Positions 17,084-24,697 are shown, counted from the stretch's first letter. The stretch: DNA of 64,000 nucleotides from Deferribacteraceae bacterium (GCA_020054865.1 JAIHAR010000008.1:1-64000); one strand, 5' to 3'. Numbers and translations are program-made. Notes: generated by a model from the sequence alone, not told the origin.

Positions 17084-17421
17084 AGATATTGGTAACAGCT
17101 CTGGAGAAAAATGAAAACAGACTCATGGATGTAAGATTTGGCAGAGCTTTGTATTGGTATATTTTCGATACTGAGAAAAATGAGTCGTATTTCATAGACA
17201 ACAGCCGGAGTGAAAATTTTGAACATGGTGCTGGAATGCAGGCTGCAGCAAATGTTATAGATGAAGGGGTGGATGTAATAATAACAGGCTCAGTAGGACC
17301 GAAAGCTTTCAATATTATTAAGAACAAGGGGATTAAAGTATATCGCGGTAATCCTGAAAAAAGTGTAATTGAAAATTTGAAAGATTTTGAGAAGAATATT
17401 TTAGAAGAGCAAATAAATTAA
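17080..17421 (+). CDS. NifX/NifB-like dinitrogenase iron-molybdenum cofactor-binding family protein (first copy)
   Basis: A 113-residue protein of the NifX/MTH1175 fold, which in known members binds iron-molybdenum or molybdenum-copper clusters. The DVRFGRALYWYIFD start, the GAGMQAA segment and the IITGSVGPKAFNII motif are typical. No nitrogenase genes are nearby, so a role in nitrogen fixation is not indicated. It belongs to the same translation-coupled operon as the two ATPases. Confidence 0.85.
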   Translation: MKILVTALEKNENRLMDVRFGRALYWYIFDTEKNESYFIDNSRSENFEHGAGMQAAANVIDEGVDVIITGSVGPKAFNIIKNKGIKVYRGNPEKSVIENLKDFEKNILEEQIN

Positions 17422-17435
17422 AGAGGTGGTTTGAT

Positions 17436-17786
17436 ATGAAGATTGCTTTGCCATTGTTAAGTAAAGATTTGGTCAGTGACCATTTTGGACACAGTAAGAT
17501 GTTTTTGATAGCGGAAACTGAAGGGGATAAGATTGTAAACGTAAATTACTATGATGCACCAAAACATGAATTTGGCTCATTTCCTGTGTGGCTTATTTCG
17601 ATGAATGTCAATGTCCTGCTTTGTAAAGGGTTAGGACACAAGGCTGTTGAGATTTTGAATTCAAAAAATGTTGAAGTGTTCCCAGGGGTGACCGAAAATA
17701 ATCCGATTGATGCTATCAATACCTATCTTGCTGGTAAAGTGGAAAAATCTGACGCATTTTGTTCAGGTGGGGATAGCTGCCATTAA
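17436..17786 (+). CDS. NifX/NifB-like cofactor-binding family protein (second copy), CSGGDSCH tail
   Basis: The 116 residues follow the same family: SDHFGHSKMFLIAE near the start and LLCKGLGHKAVEIL in the middle. The C-terminus ends in CSGGDSCH, a cysteine/histidine tail that could bind metal. GAGGTGG lies just ahead of the ATG. It is the last gene of the cluster; the transglycosylase gene follows after 51 bases. Confidence 0.84.
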   Translation: MKIALPLLSKDLVSDHFGHSKMFLIAETEGDKIVNVNYYDAPKHEFGSFPVWLISMNVNVLLCKGLGHKAVEILNSKNVEVFPGVTENNPIDAINTYLAGKVEKSDAFCSGGDSCH

Positions 17787-17837
17787 AACTGATTGGAAAT
17801 AGTTATAAATCAATGTATAATAACAGCAAGGAAATTT

Positions 17838-18737
17838 ATGAAAAAGGCTGCTCTCTTTGCTGTTATTTTTTTTGCCGTAATACAGTTTGCCGGCGCAAAT
17901 GAGATTATCCCTGAATATATTGCCAGTACATACAAAATTCCTCCCTTTTATGTTAAAGAAGTTTTAGGAAAGGCAAAAATAGATGAATCTGTCCTTGATA
18001 AGATAAATAATCAAACTGAGCAAAAAGAATGGGACGAATACAGGAAGATATTCTTAAATTCTGATAAAATCAGGAAAGGAAAATATTTTTATAAAAAATA
18101 TAGGAAGTTATTGCTAAAGGCCAAAAGAAGATACAATATTCCGGCTGAGATAATTGCAGCTATTATTGGTGTGGAGAGTGATTTCGGAAAGTATGTGCCA
18201 AAATTTAGGGCCCTTGATTCCCTCTACACTCTTGCCACAAAGTTTAACAGAAGAAGCGAATATTTTACAGACGAACTGGGTAACTTTATCAAATACTCAT
18301 ACGTTTATAAATTAAAAGCCGAAAATATAAAATCATCATACGCCGGTGCAATAGGGATACCGCAATTTATGCCATCAAATATCTTAAAATATGCAGTCGA
18401 TTTTAATGGGGATGGCAGAATAGATTTGGAAAACAGCATAGCTGATGCGATAGGTAGTGTGGCAAATTATTTAAATAAAAACGGCTGGAAAAGTGGGGAA
18501 GCTACCGCGGTGATGGTGAAAAATGCTGACAGACAGCAGGATAATTTTGTAAAGGTGCAGACGTTGCGGAAAAAAGGTGTTATTTTCCCTTTTAATATCA
18601 AAAAAGGTGAAGTGAAGATTGTTAAGTTTGACGTCAGTTATTGGGCGACATTTAAAAACTTTGACGTACTCAAAAAATATAATCCAAGTGATAATTATGC
18701 ATTGTCAGTATTGCTTTTATCAAAAGAACTCAGATAA
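17838..18737 (+). CDS. MltB-type lytic murein transglycosylase
   Basis: Secreted enzyme that cleaves peptidoglycan glycosidic bonds to give anhydromuramoyl ends. I start at the ATG 17838 (AAGGAAA upstream), giving 299 residues with a signal peptide of about 20 residues cleaved near AGA-NE. The transglycosylase domain has the catalytic glutamate in GVESDFGK (E113), then a SYAGAIGIPQFMPSN motif and NGWKSGE. Dinucleotide spacing suggests readthrough from the preceding cluster. No lipobox is visible, so it is soluble periplasmic rather than lipid-anchored. Confidence 0.86.
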   Translation: MKKAALFAVIFFAVIQFAGANEIIPEYIASTYKIPPFYVKEVLGKAKIDESVLDKINNQTEQKEWDEYRKIFLNSDKIRKGKYFYKKYRKLLLKAKRRYNIPAEIIAAIIGVESDFGKYVPKFRALDSLYTLATKFNRRSEYFTDELGNFIKYSYVYKLKAENIKSSYAGAIGIPQFMPSNILKYAVDFNGDGRIDLENSIADAIGSVANYLNKNGWKSGEATAVMVKNADRQQDNFVKVQTLRKKGVIFPFNIKKGEVKIVKFDVSYWATFKNFDVLKKYNPSDNYALSVLLLSKELR

Positions 18738-18766
18738 TCTTACAAATTTTTTGGGGTAAATAAGCA

Positions 18767-18785
18767 AAAAAATGTTGCATTTTTT
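18767..18785 (+). terminator. weak A/T hairpin after the transglycosylase gene
   Basis: AAAAAATG (18767-18774) and CATTTTTT (18778-18785) can pair around TTG, ending in a T-run. The stem has only two GC pairs, so this is a weak candidate terminator. Confidence 0.35.
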
Positions 18786-18836
18786 CTTAAATATGTATAT
18801 TTCCATATATATAGTTATGAGGATATAAGGTGTTTT

Positions 18837-19790
18837 ATGTCTGAAAATTCTTGCGTTAAATTTTTACCTGTTTCGGTTTTTGCAACAGTAATGGGGCTTA
18901 TGGGAGTTACTCTTGCATTTGAGAGGGTGGGAAAAATTTTTCACCTGAATGTTCATAGTGTCTATGTTTTATTGTTAGTAATTGTTAATATATGGTTTTT
19001 GTTTTTGAGCGGAACGTATCTTTTAAAATTTCTGAAATTTCCTGAAGAAGTCAGAAAAGATTTTTCTCATCCTGTTAAGCTCAATTTTATACCAACATTT
19101 TCCATAAGCTTGATACTGTTTTCCATTGGTTATTTTGAGATAAGTAAAACAGTTTCGCTTATATACTGGATATCAGGTGTTATTATCCATATGCTCTTGC
19201 TTTTTTATATTATAAATAAATGGTTTTTTCATGATTTTAAGATAAATGTAAAAAATCCGGCGTGGTTTATACCTGTTGTGGGGCCAATTCTTGCTCCTAT
19301 AAGCGGAGCTGCTTTTTCTATTGAGGCTTCCTGGTTTTTTTATAGTATAGGTATAGTTTTGTGGCTTCCAATTTTTTCAATACTTCTTTACAGAGTAATT
19401 TTTAATGATCCTTTACCTCCAAAGCTATTACCTACACTTTTTATTATGATTGCTCCTCCTGCTGTTGGTTTTATTTCCTATATTAAACTGAGCCAGCAGC
19501 TTGATAATTTTTCGAGGGTTTTGTTTTATTTTGGCGTTTTTGTTTTTATGCTCCTTTTAACTTTTTACGGAAGATTTTCAAGACTTCAATTTTTTCTGTC
19601 CTGGTGGGCCTATACATTCCCTATGGCTGCATTTACCATCAGTATAGTGCTATATTTTCATCTGACACATTTTGTGTTTTTCAAGTATTTTGCGCTACTT
19701 GCATTTATGCTTACGCTGGCAGTTGTGCTTATTGTGTTGGTTAAGTCGTTTAAAAGCTTCCTAAAGGGAGAAATCTGCGTGGAGGAATAG
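18837..19790 (+). CDS. TehA/SLAC1-family (TDT) anion channel-like carrier
   Basis: Integral membrane protein of 317 residues with about ten hydrophobic segments. The opening FLPVSVFATVMGLMGVTLAF and the middle NPAWFIPVVGPILAPISG are typical of the tellurite-resistance/dicarboxylate (TDT) family, whose members are anion channels or carriers such as TehA and SLAC1. The substrate cannot be told. It stands alone between the transglycosylase and the Rrf2 gene. The start has no strong Shine-Dalgarno, only AAGGTG six bases upstream. Confidence 0.82.
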   Translation: MSENSCVKFLPVSVFATVMGLMGVTLAFERVGKIFHLNVHSVYVLLLVIVNIWFLFLSGTYLLKFLKFPEEVRKDFSHPVKLNFIPTFSISLILFSIGYFEISKTVSLIYWISGVIIHMLLLFYIINKWFFHDFKINVKNPAWFIPVVGPILAPISGAAFSIEASWFFYSIGIVLWLPIFSILLYRVIFNDPLPPKLLPTLFIMIAPPAVGFISYIKLSQQLDNFSRVLFYFGVFVFMLLLTFYGRFSRLQFFLSWWAYTFPMAAFTISIVLYFHLTHFVFFKYFALLAFMLTLAVVLIVLVKSFKSFLKGEICVEE

Positions 19791-19805
19791 ATTTATTAAA
19801 AATTA

Positions 19806-19854
19806 TTGACAAAAATTTTTTGCAATTGTATTGTTTACCTGAGAGGTAAACAAT
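19806..19854 (+). promoter_or_regulatory. rrf2 promoter and perfect operator palindrome
   Basis: TTGACA (19806-19811) and TATTGT (19829-19834) are 17 bases apart. A perfect inverted repeat, ATTGTTTACCT (19830-19840) and AGGTAAACAAT (19844-19854) around GAG, overlaps the -10 box, the likely transcription start, the ribosome site GAGAGG and the first bases of the ATG. Occupation would block both transcription and initiation, a pattern expected of autoregulation by the Rrf2 protein encoded next. The leader would be only about a dozen bases. Confidence 0.72.
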
Positions 19855-20272
19855 GTCTTTTATAAAGAGAGAAGCTGACTATGCAATCAGAGTTGCTGCC
19901 TTTCTTGCGGGCCAAAACAAAAAGGTCAAAATTGACCATATCTGTGAAAAATTATTTTTAAATAAGCCTATTGTTATAAAAATCATACATCAACTTTCAA
20001 AATGTGGTATAATAGTAACTGAGACAGGTAAATATGGCGGTGTTTCCTTGAATCCTGATTGCGTTGATTTGAGTTTATTGGATATTTTAAAGTGTATGGG
20101 ATTTGTGAACTCGATTAATATTTGTGTTGACCAACCTGAAAAGTGTCAGCTTAATCCTATTTGTAATATCACTGTATTTTTTAAAAAGATTCAGGATGAT
20201 GTTGAAGAAAGGTTGAAATCAGCAAAACTGAAAGATTTTGTTTTTAGTGAGGAAAGTTTAAATATTTTGTAG
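19853..20272 (+). CDS. Rrf2-family transcriptional regulator with three cysteines
   Basis: Winged-helix DNA-binding protein, 139 residues, of the Rrf2 family (IscR, NsrR, RirA relatives). The helix-turn-helix covers about residues 25-65, including KYGGVSLN. Three cysteines C91, C98 and C104 (C-x6-C-x5-C) match the place where relatives bind an iron-sulfur cluster and sense nitric oxide, iron or redox state; which one is not predictable. GAGAGG lies in the operator palindrome. It is the first gene of the cbb3 oxidase operon, which it probably controls. Confidence 0.85.
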   Translation: MSFIKREADYAIRVAAFLAGQNKKVKIDHICEKLFLNKPIVIKIIHQLSKCGIIVTETGKYGGVSLNPDCVDLSLLDILKCMGFVNSINICVDQPEKCQLNPICNITVFFKKIQDDVEERLKSAKLKDFVFSEESLNIL

Positions 20273-20282
20273 GAGGTAGTTT

Positions 20283-20312
20283 ATGGAACAGTACCGTTAA
20301 GATTACGAAACG
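20283..20312 (+). other. lost N-terminus of ccoN: in-frame TAA at codon 6
   Basis: AGGAGG (20272-20277) is ideally placed for ATG 20283, in frame with ccoN. The reading is M-E-Q-Y-R-stop-D-Y-E-T-V then KGF. CcoN proteins commonly start with a similar Tyr-Asp-x-Glu-Thr-Val segment, so the TAA at 20298-20300 probably replaces a sense codon such as TAT or TAC. Either a real nonsense change or a base-call error. Confidence 0.65.
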
Positions 20313-21701
20313 GTGAAAGGTTTTATTTTGTCCGCCATTTTCTGGGGTGTAATAGGACTTGTTGCTGGTCTCTGGATTTCAGCCCAGATGTGGGATGCTG
20401 CTTTGAATCTTCCGCCATATTTCAGTTTTGGAAGGCTCAGGACATTTCATACCAATGTGTTGGTATATGGGCTTGGAATTGGTGCTGAATTTGGTGTGTT
20501 TTACTATCTTGTTATAAGGCTTACAAAAAGACCGCTTTTGTTCCCAAAGTTGGCGAGATTTCATTTGTGGCTGTTTAACATAGGGGTTGCAATTGCGGGT
20601 ATTACGCTTTTGCTTGGCTGGACACAGTCATTGGAATACGCAGAATTTGAGTGGCCAATTGATATTGCAATCGTGATTCTATGGGTAATTTTTGCTATCA
20701 ATATTATGGGCACAATTTTCAAGCGCAAAGAGCAGCAGATGTATATTTCATTGTGGTATATTATTGCTACAATTATAACTGTTGCAATTCTTTACATTGT
20801 GAATAACCTATCTATTCCGGCGGGGCTTGATAAATCCTATCACCTGTTTGCAGGTGTCAATAGTGCCAATGTACAGTGGTGGTATGGTCATAATGCCGTT
20901 GGCTTCCTATTTACTACTCCGATTCTTGCAATGTTTTACTATTTCTTGCCAAAGTCAACCGGATTGCCGATATACAGTCATAGACTATCAATCATTTCGT
21001 TTTGGTCATTGATATTTGCTTATCTCTGGACCGGTGCACACCATCTTGTCTATACTCCGCTTCCAGACTGGATACAGACACTTGGTATAGCATTTACACT
21101 CTTTTTAATTGCTCCTTCCTGGGGGAGTGTTGTAAATGGATATTTTACTGTTGAGTCAGACTGGTCTGTTATGAAAAACAATTATCTTACAAAGTTTTTT
21201 ATAGCAGGTATTACTTTTTACGGATTGCAGACCATTCAGGGCCCATCTCAGGGTATTAGGGTTATAAGTTCTTTAATTCACTATACAGATTGGGTTCCAG
21301 GCCATGTGCATATGGGGACAATGGGCTGGGTTACAATGGTGATATGTGCTTCGGTTTACTATATAATTCCTCATATTTATAAAACTACAATTTACAGTGA
21401 AAAACTTGCAAATGCTCATTTCTGGATTGTTCTTATTGGACAGCTTGCTTTTTCCATTACAATGTGGATTACCGGTGTTCAGCAGGGCGCAATGTGGAAG
21501 ATGACTAATCCTGATGGAACATTGAAGTATACTTTTATGGAAGGGCTTCTTAGAAACTATCCTTACTGGCAAATGAGAACACTGGCTGGTGTAGTATTTG
21601 TAGTGGGGATGCTTCTTTTTATTTACAATGTTATGATGACAATTAAAAAAGGTAAGGCTGAGCTTGAAGCAAAAGTTGAGCCTGCTACCGCAACTGCTTA
21701 A
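20313..21701 (+). CDS. ccoN: cbb3-type cytochrome c oxidase subunit I CcoN
   Basis: Heme-copper oxidase catalytic subunit that reduces oxygen to water in the inner membrane. The 462-residue frame has about twelve hydrophobic segments, including RTFHTNVLVYG (low-spin heme ligand), GHNAVGFLFTTP (copper ligand histidine) and PGHVHMGTMGWV. The open frame begins at GTG 20313, but the ribosome site and true N-terminus lie upstream behind an in-frame TAA. If translation starts only here, the first cytoplasmic residues are missing while the first membrane segment remains. Otherwise it looks complete. Confidence 0.88.
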   Translation: MKGFILSAIFWGVIGLVAGLWISAQMWDAALNLPPYFSFGRLRTFHTNVLVYGLGIGAEFGVFYYLVIRLTKRPLLFPKLARFHLWLFNIGVAIAGITLLLGWTQSLEYAEFEWPIDIAIVILWVIFAINIMGTIFKRKEQQMYISLWYIIATIITVAILYIVNNLSIPAGLDKSYHLFAGVNSANVQWWYGHNAVGFLFTTPILAMFYYFLPKSTGLPIYSHRLSIISFWSLIFAYLWTGAHHLVYTPLPDWIQTLGIAFTLFLIAPSWGSVVNGYFTVESDWSVMKNNYLTKFFIAGITFYGLQTIQGPSQGIRVISSLIHYTDWVPGHVHMGTMGWVTMVICASVYYIIPHIYKTTIYSEKLANAHFWIVLIGQLAFSITMWITGVQQGAMWKMTNPDGTLKYTFMEGLLRNYPYWQMRTLAGVVFVVGMLLFIYNVMMTIKKGKAELEAKVEPATATA

Positions 21702-21712
21702 AGGGGGAAAAT

Positions 21713-22654
21713 ATGTCTGAGAATAAAAAACTTTACAGCAATGCATTAATATTTTCTCTTGCTGCGGCGATTACGGTTCTGATTGGAACAATTGTTACGA
21801 TGTTTTTGCCGATGTTTACCGAAGGGATGCATCCGAAACTGAAAGAATTAAAACCATATACTGCCTTGCAGCTTGCAGGACGTGATATTTATCAAAGAGA
21901 AGGGTGCGTAAATTGTCATACACAGACAGTCAGGCCATTAAAGTCTGATGTACTGATGTATGGAGATTATTCAAAAGCCGGTGAATTTGCTTACGACAGG
22001 CCATTTTTATGGGGTTCCAAAAGGACAGGTCCAGATCTTGCAAGAATTGGGGGCAAATATCCTGATGACTGGCATTATCAGCATATGACCAATCCACAGG
22101 CATTTTATGAAAAATCTAATATGCCAAAGTATGCCTTTTTAAATGATAGAAAAGTTGCAGTTGAAAAAACAATTTCTCATATGAAAGCACTTGGATTCCC
22201 ATATACAGATGCAGATATTGAACAGCTAAAAAACAGCACAGAAATGGATGCGATAGTTGCCTACCTGCAGTCAATTGGAGCAGCAGTTGCCAAAAAAGCG
22301 ATACTTCAAATTGATGAATCAATGGTTGAAGAGGTTAGCCCTTTTGCAGGCAACAAAGATGCTGTTTTAAAAGGGGAAAGACTTTACAAAGCGGAATGTG
22401 CAGGATGCCATGGTCAAAATGCCGAAGGCAATATTGGCGGCTCACTCGTGGATTATGCCGCTGCCGAAAATCCTGACAGAGACATTTATCTGACAATTGC
22501 AAATGGGTTTGAAGGTGCAATGCCGGGCTTTGCGGCAGCTTGCAAATCAAACTTCTTTGTTACATATCCGCGTTTGAAGGTGCAATGCCGGGCTTTGCGG
22601 CTATCTATGACAAAAAAGAAATCTGGTCGCTGGTGGAGTACATTAAGAGTTTAA
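21713..22654 (+). CDS. ccoO: cbb3 oxidase CcoO fused to a CcoP-like cytochrome c domain, C-terminus scrambled
   Basis: Membrane-anchored c-type cytochrome subunit. Residues 1-200 are CcoO, with an N-terminal anchor, heme motif GCVNCHTQTVRP and Met ligand in SNMPKYAFL. A second cytochrome c domain follows (CAGCH, Met in GAMPGF), like part of CcoP. After the first GFEGAMPGFAA the frame is lost: a 65-base insertion separates two identical 29-base copies. Removing it would restore an ending like GAMPGFAAIYDKKEIWSLVEY and a stop at 22660-22662, next to the following gene's AGGAGG. The present stop is 22652-22654. The final helix is missing or replaced. Confidence 0.85.
   Translation: MSENKKLYSNALIFSLAAAITVLIGTIVTMFLPMFTEGMHPKLKELKPYTALQLAGRDIYQREGCVNCHTQTVRPLKSDVLMYGDYSKAGEFAYDRPFLWGSKRTGPDLARIGGKYPDDWHYQHMTNPQAFYEKSNMPKYAFLNDRKVAVEKTISHMKALGFPYTDADIEQLKNSTEMDAIVAYLQSIGAAVAKKAILQIDESMVEEVSPFAGNKDAVLKGERLYKAECAGCHGQNAEGNIGGSLVDYAAAENPDRDIYLTIANGFEGAMPGFAAACKSNFFVTYPRLKVQCRALRLSMTKKKSGRWWSTLRV
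22508..22601 (+). repeat. 29-bp direct repeat flanking 36 bp (65-bp offset)
   Basis: Positions 22508-22536 and 22573-22601 are identical over 29 bases. They are separated by 36 bases with no obvious relation to the gene. The offset of 65 is not a multiple of three, so it shifts the ccoO frame. Only the second copy leads into the sequence expected for the C-terminus. Confidence 0.9.
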
Positions 22655-22671
22655 AAAAGTAGGAGGCTTAA

Positions 22672-22860
22672 ATGTACAAAGAAGAATTTGATGATCTTGA
22701 AAAATTTGAAAGGGAAGATACAAAGCATAAGTTACCTTTAGGATGGTTAATCCTATTTATTGGACTTATAGTATTTGGTATCTTTTATACTTATATGTAC
22801 ACACCTGCATTTACAGGTTGGTCACAGAGTAAAGTTTTTGAAGAGTCAATGAAAAAATAA
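22672..22860 (+). CDS. ccoP: CcoP N-terminal-like cbb3 oxidase subunit (FixP_N type), no heme domain
   Basis: Sixty-two residues: a charged N-terminus, one membrane helix (LPLGWLILFIGLIVFGIFYTYMY) and a short tail with GWSQ. This matches only the N-terminal anchor of CcoP; the diheme part is absent, and a cytochrome domain is fused to CcoO instead. It may therefore supply the CcoP anchor only. AGGAGG, overlapping the intended ccoO stop, precedes the ATG. Confidence 0.75.
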   Translation: MYKEEFDDLEKFEREDTKHKLPLGWLILFIGLIVFGIFYTYMYTPAFTGWSQSKVFEESMKK

Positions 22861-22868
22861 TAAAGTTT

Positions 22869-22893
22869 GAAGGGGCTAAAAATTTGCCCCTTC
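22869..22893 (+). terminator. GC-rich hairpin inside the cbb3 operon
   Basis: GAAGGGGC (22869-22876) and GCCCCTTC (22886-22893) form an eight-pair stem with a nine-base loop, directly after the ccoP-like stop. No T-tract follows, so it is more likely an attenuator or transcript-stability element than a complete terminator. Confidence 0.45.
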
Positions 22894-22915
22894 TTACTGC
22901 TAAGCGGAGTAAAAT

Positions 22916-23062
22916 ATGCCGAAAGACTTGCTTGCATATCTTATTTTCGGATTTTCACTGGTAGCGCTTTTTGTGTGGATAATTTTTCACTACTATTCAA
23001 AAAAAAGGCATGAGAAAGTGGAATCTATAAAATACAAAATTTTACAGGATGATGATGAGTAA
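22916..23062 (+). CDS. small CcoQ-like membrane protein
   Basis: Forty-eight residues: MPKDLLAYLIFGFSLVALFV, then a charged tail ending in DDDE. One membrane helix followed by a basic then acidic tail recalls CcoQ (FixQ) or CcoS, but the CcoS proper is downstream at 24784. It overlaps the ccoG start by eight bases. GCGGAG lies ahead of the ATG. Confidence 0.65.
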   Translation: MPKDLLAYLIFGFSLVALFVWIIFHYYSKKRHEKVESIKYKILQDDDE

Positions 23063-24269
23063 CTTTCAGTCATACAGGCGAGTTGTCAGAATTTTTCTGA
23101 TAGTTACTGCGATAGTTTTGCCTTTTATAAAGATAAACGGCAATCACTTACTTATATTTGATATTTACACATTTGAGTTTCATATATTCGGGCTTGTTTT
23201 GCAGATAAATCAGTTTTTGCCTCTTCTGGCACTGGCGTTGTTTATTACTTTTTTATTTTTATATATAACAGTAACTTTTGGCAGAATATGGTGTGGCTGG
23301 CTTTGTCCTCAGTCTGTTTCAATGGAAGTTACATCATTTATGGATAAATTTTCAAAAAATGCCATATCTATTAAGGTGTTAAAATTAATTTTAGTTTATT
23401 TCATATCTCTGCTTATTGCAGCAAACATTTTGCTGTATTTTATTCCATATGAAATATTTTTTAAAAGTTTAACCGGTGAGCATTTCAGTAGAGGTATTTT
23501 TATATCTTTGATGGTACTTGGTACTTTACTTTTTTTAAATTTCTGGCTTGTCAGGTACAGATTTTGTGCGACCGTTTGTCCATATTCTATGCTTCAATCG
23601 ATGCTTTTTGATAAACATACCCTTGCCGTATGGATGATTCCGGAGACGCGTGATGAATGTATTAAATGTATGGCCTGTGTAAAAGTTTGTTCAACGGGTA
23701 TAGATATAAGGCAGGGGCAAAATTCTGCTTGTATTAATTGTGCCAAATGTATCGATGCCTGTGCCGATGTTATGGCAAAAAAAGGGAAAAAGTCGCTTTT
23801 TGCATATAGATTTGGTGAGAACAACATAAAGAATTTTACAAGATTTTCATCGATTGTTTCAATGTTTCTGGCAATAGTTTCTTTTGTAGTTTTTATATTG
23901 GTGGCTTTTAATACAAAAAATGTGCAGGTAGAAGTTATTCCTTACAAAAAGTTTCTTCCGAGATATGTTGGTGATTTTGCTGCAAACGGGTTTATTCTGG
24001 TAGTTGAAAACAGCGATAATGTAAATAAAAAAATAAAAATTGAATTAAGAGATATGACAGAATATGAAATTACCCCCGACAGCATGTTTGAGGTTGGTGC
24101 AGATTCGAAGAAGGATTTTACGTTTTTTATAAAGATTAAAAAGAATATTGTTGAAGGCAAGCCGATTTTGAATCTCAAAATGAGAATTTTGAATATTACA
24201 GATAACAAAGAGGAGATTAAAGATTTGAGCTTTAGAAGACCATTTGATTCAAAGGGGAAAAAACAATGA
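23055..24269 (+). CDS. ccoG: CcoG (RdxA/FixG) cbb3 oxidase assembly protein
   Basis: Membrane-bound polyferredoxin thought to reduce copper for oxidase assembly. The 404 residues contain about five hydrophobic segments, CGWLCPQSVSMEV, YRFCATVCPYSMLQ, then ferredoxin motifs CIKCMACVKVC and CINCAKCIDAC, and a C-terminal immunoglobulin-like domain after the last helix. Three consecutive ATGs occur at 23049-23057; I use the third, five bases after AGGA. Confidence 0.92.
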   Translation: MSNFQSYRRVVRIFLIVTAIVLPFIKINGNHLLIFDIYTFEFHIFGLVLQINQFLPLLALALFITFLFLYITVTFGRIWCGWLCPQSVSMEVTSFMDKFSKNAISIKVLKLILVYFISLLIAANILLYFIPYEIFFKSLTGEHFSRGIFISLMVLGTLLFLNFWLVRYRFCATVCPYSMLQSMLFDKHTLAVWMIPETRDECIKCMACVKVCSTGIDIRQGQNSACINCAKCIDACADVMAKKGKKSLFAYRFGENNIKNFTRFSSIVSMFLAIVSFVVFILVAFNTKNVQVEVIPYKKFLPRYVGDFAANGFILVVENSDNVNKKIKIELRDMTEYEITPDSMFEVGADSKKDFTFFIKIKKNIVEGKPILNLKMRILNITDNKEEIKDLSFRRPFDSKGKKQ

Positions 24270-24688
24270 GAATGATGCTGGGGCTTGTCTTACTGGGGTT
24301 ATTGCTGCTTGGCTCATCGTTTTATTTTGGAATTAAATACTTTGATGGGAAGGTTGAAGAAAAACCTTATGAAGAGGCAAGTTTATACGACATGAAAAGG
24401 GAAATTGTGGAAAAAAATCATTTGAGCCTTGAAATATTGAATATCGAAAAATTGGACAATAAGTATAAGATTTGTTTTACCATAAACGGAAATATTGAAA
24501 GACCATTCCCCATTGAGGGTGTGGAAATACTCAGGCCGGCAGGCAAAGATGTAATAAGGCCTGACATAAGAGTCAGAGAAAAAATCTGCAGTGTCAATGT
24601 GCCTTTAAGTCAGGGCTACTATATTTTGAAGGTATTTTTAAGGATGAAAGAGATTGTAAGTCTTGAGAAGACAATTTCAATAAAGTAG
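24266..24688 (+). CDS. ccoH: CcoH/FixH-like assembly protein
   Basis: A 140-residue protein with one N-terminal membrane segment (MMLGLVLLGLLLLG) and a periplasmic FixH-like domain. Its place between ccoG and ccoS/ccoI is the standard position of ccoH, which helps copper transfer or complex assembly. The start overlaps the ccoG stop (ATGA). Sequence similarity alone would be weak, so context carries the assignment. Confidence 0.78.
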   Translation: MRMMLGLVLLGLLLLGSSFYFGIKYFDGKVEEKPYEEASLYDMKREIVEKNHLSLEILNIEKLDNKYKICFTINGNIERPFPIEGVEILRPAGKDVIRPDIRVREKICSVNVPLSQGYYILKVFLRMKEIVSLEKTISIK

Positions 24689-24697
24689 GAGGCAGTT

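Noticed and set aside
15168-17786. Nitrogen-fixation cluster because of NifX/NifB-like proteins
   Set aside because: No nifH, D, K, E, N or radical-SAM NifB; the ferredoxin-MinD ATPases define a different cluster type.
22537-22572. Insertion sequence between the ccoO repeats
   Set aside because: Only 36 bases, no inverted ends and no target duplication of typical size; the flanking copies are 29 bases of the gene itself.
24266-24688. Reading the CcoH gene as a thioredoxin or CtaG
   Set aside because: No cysteine pair or copper motif; single helix plus small beta domain and position fit CcoH better.
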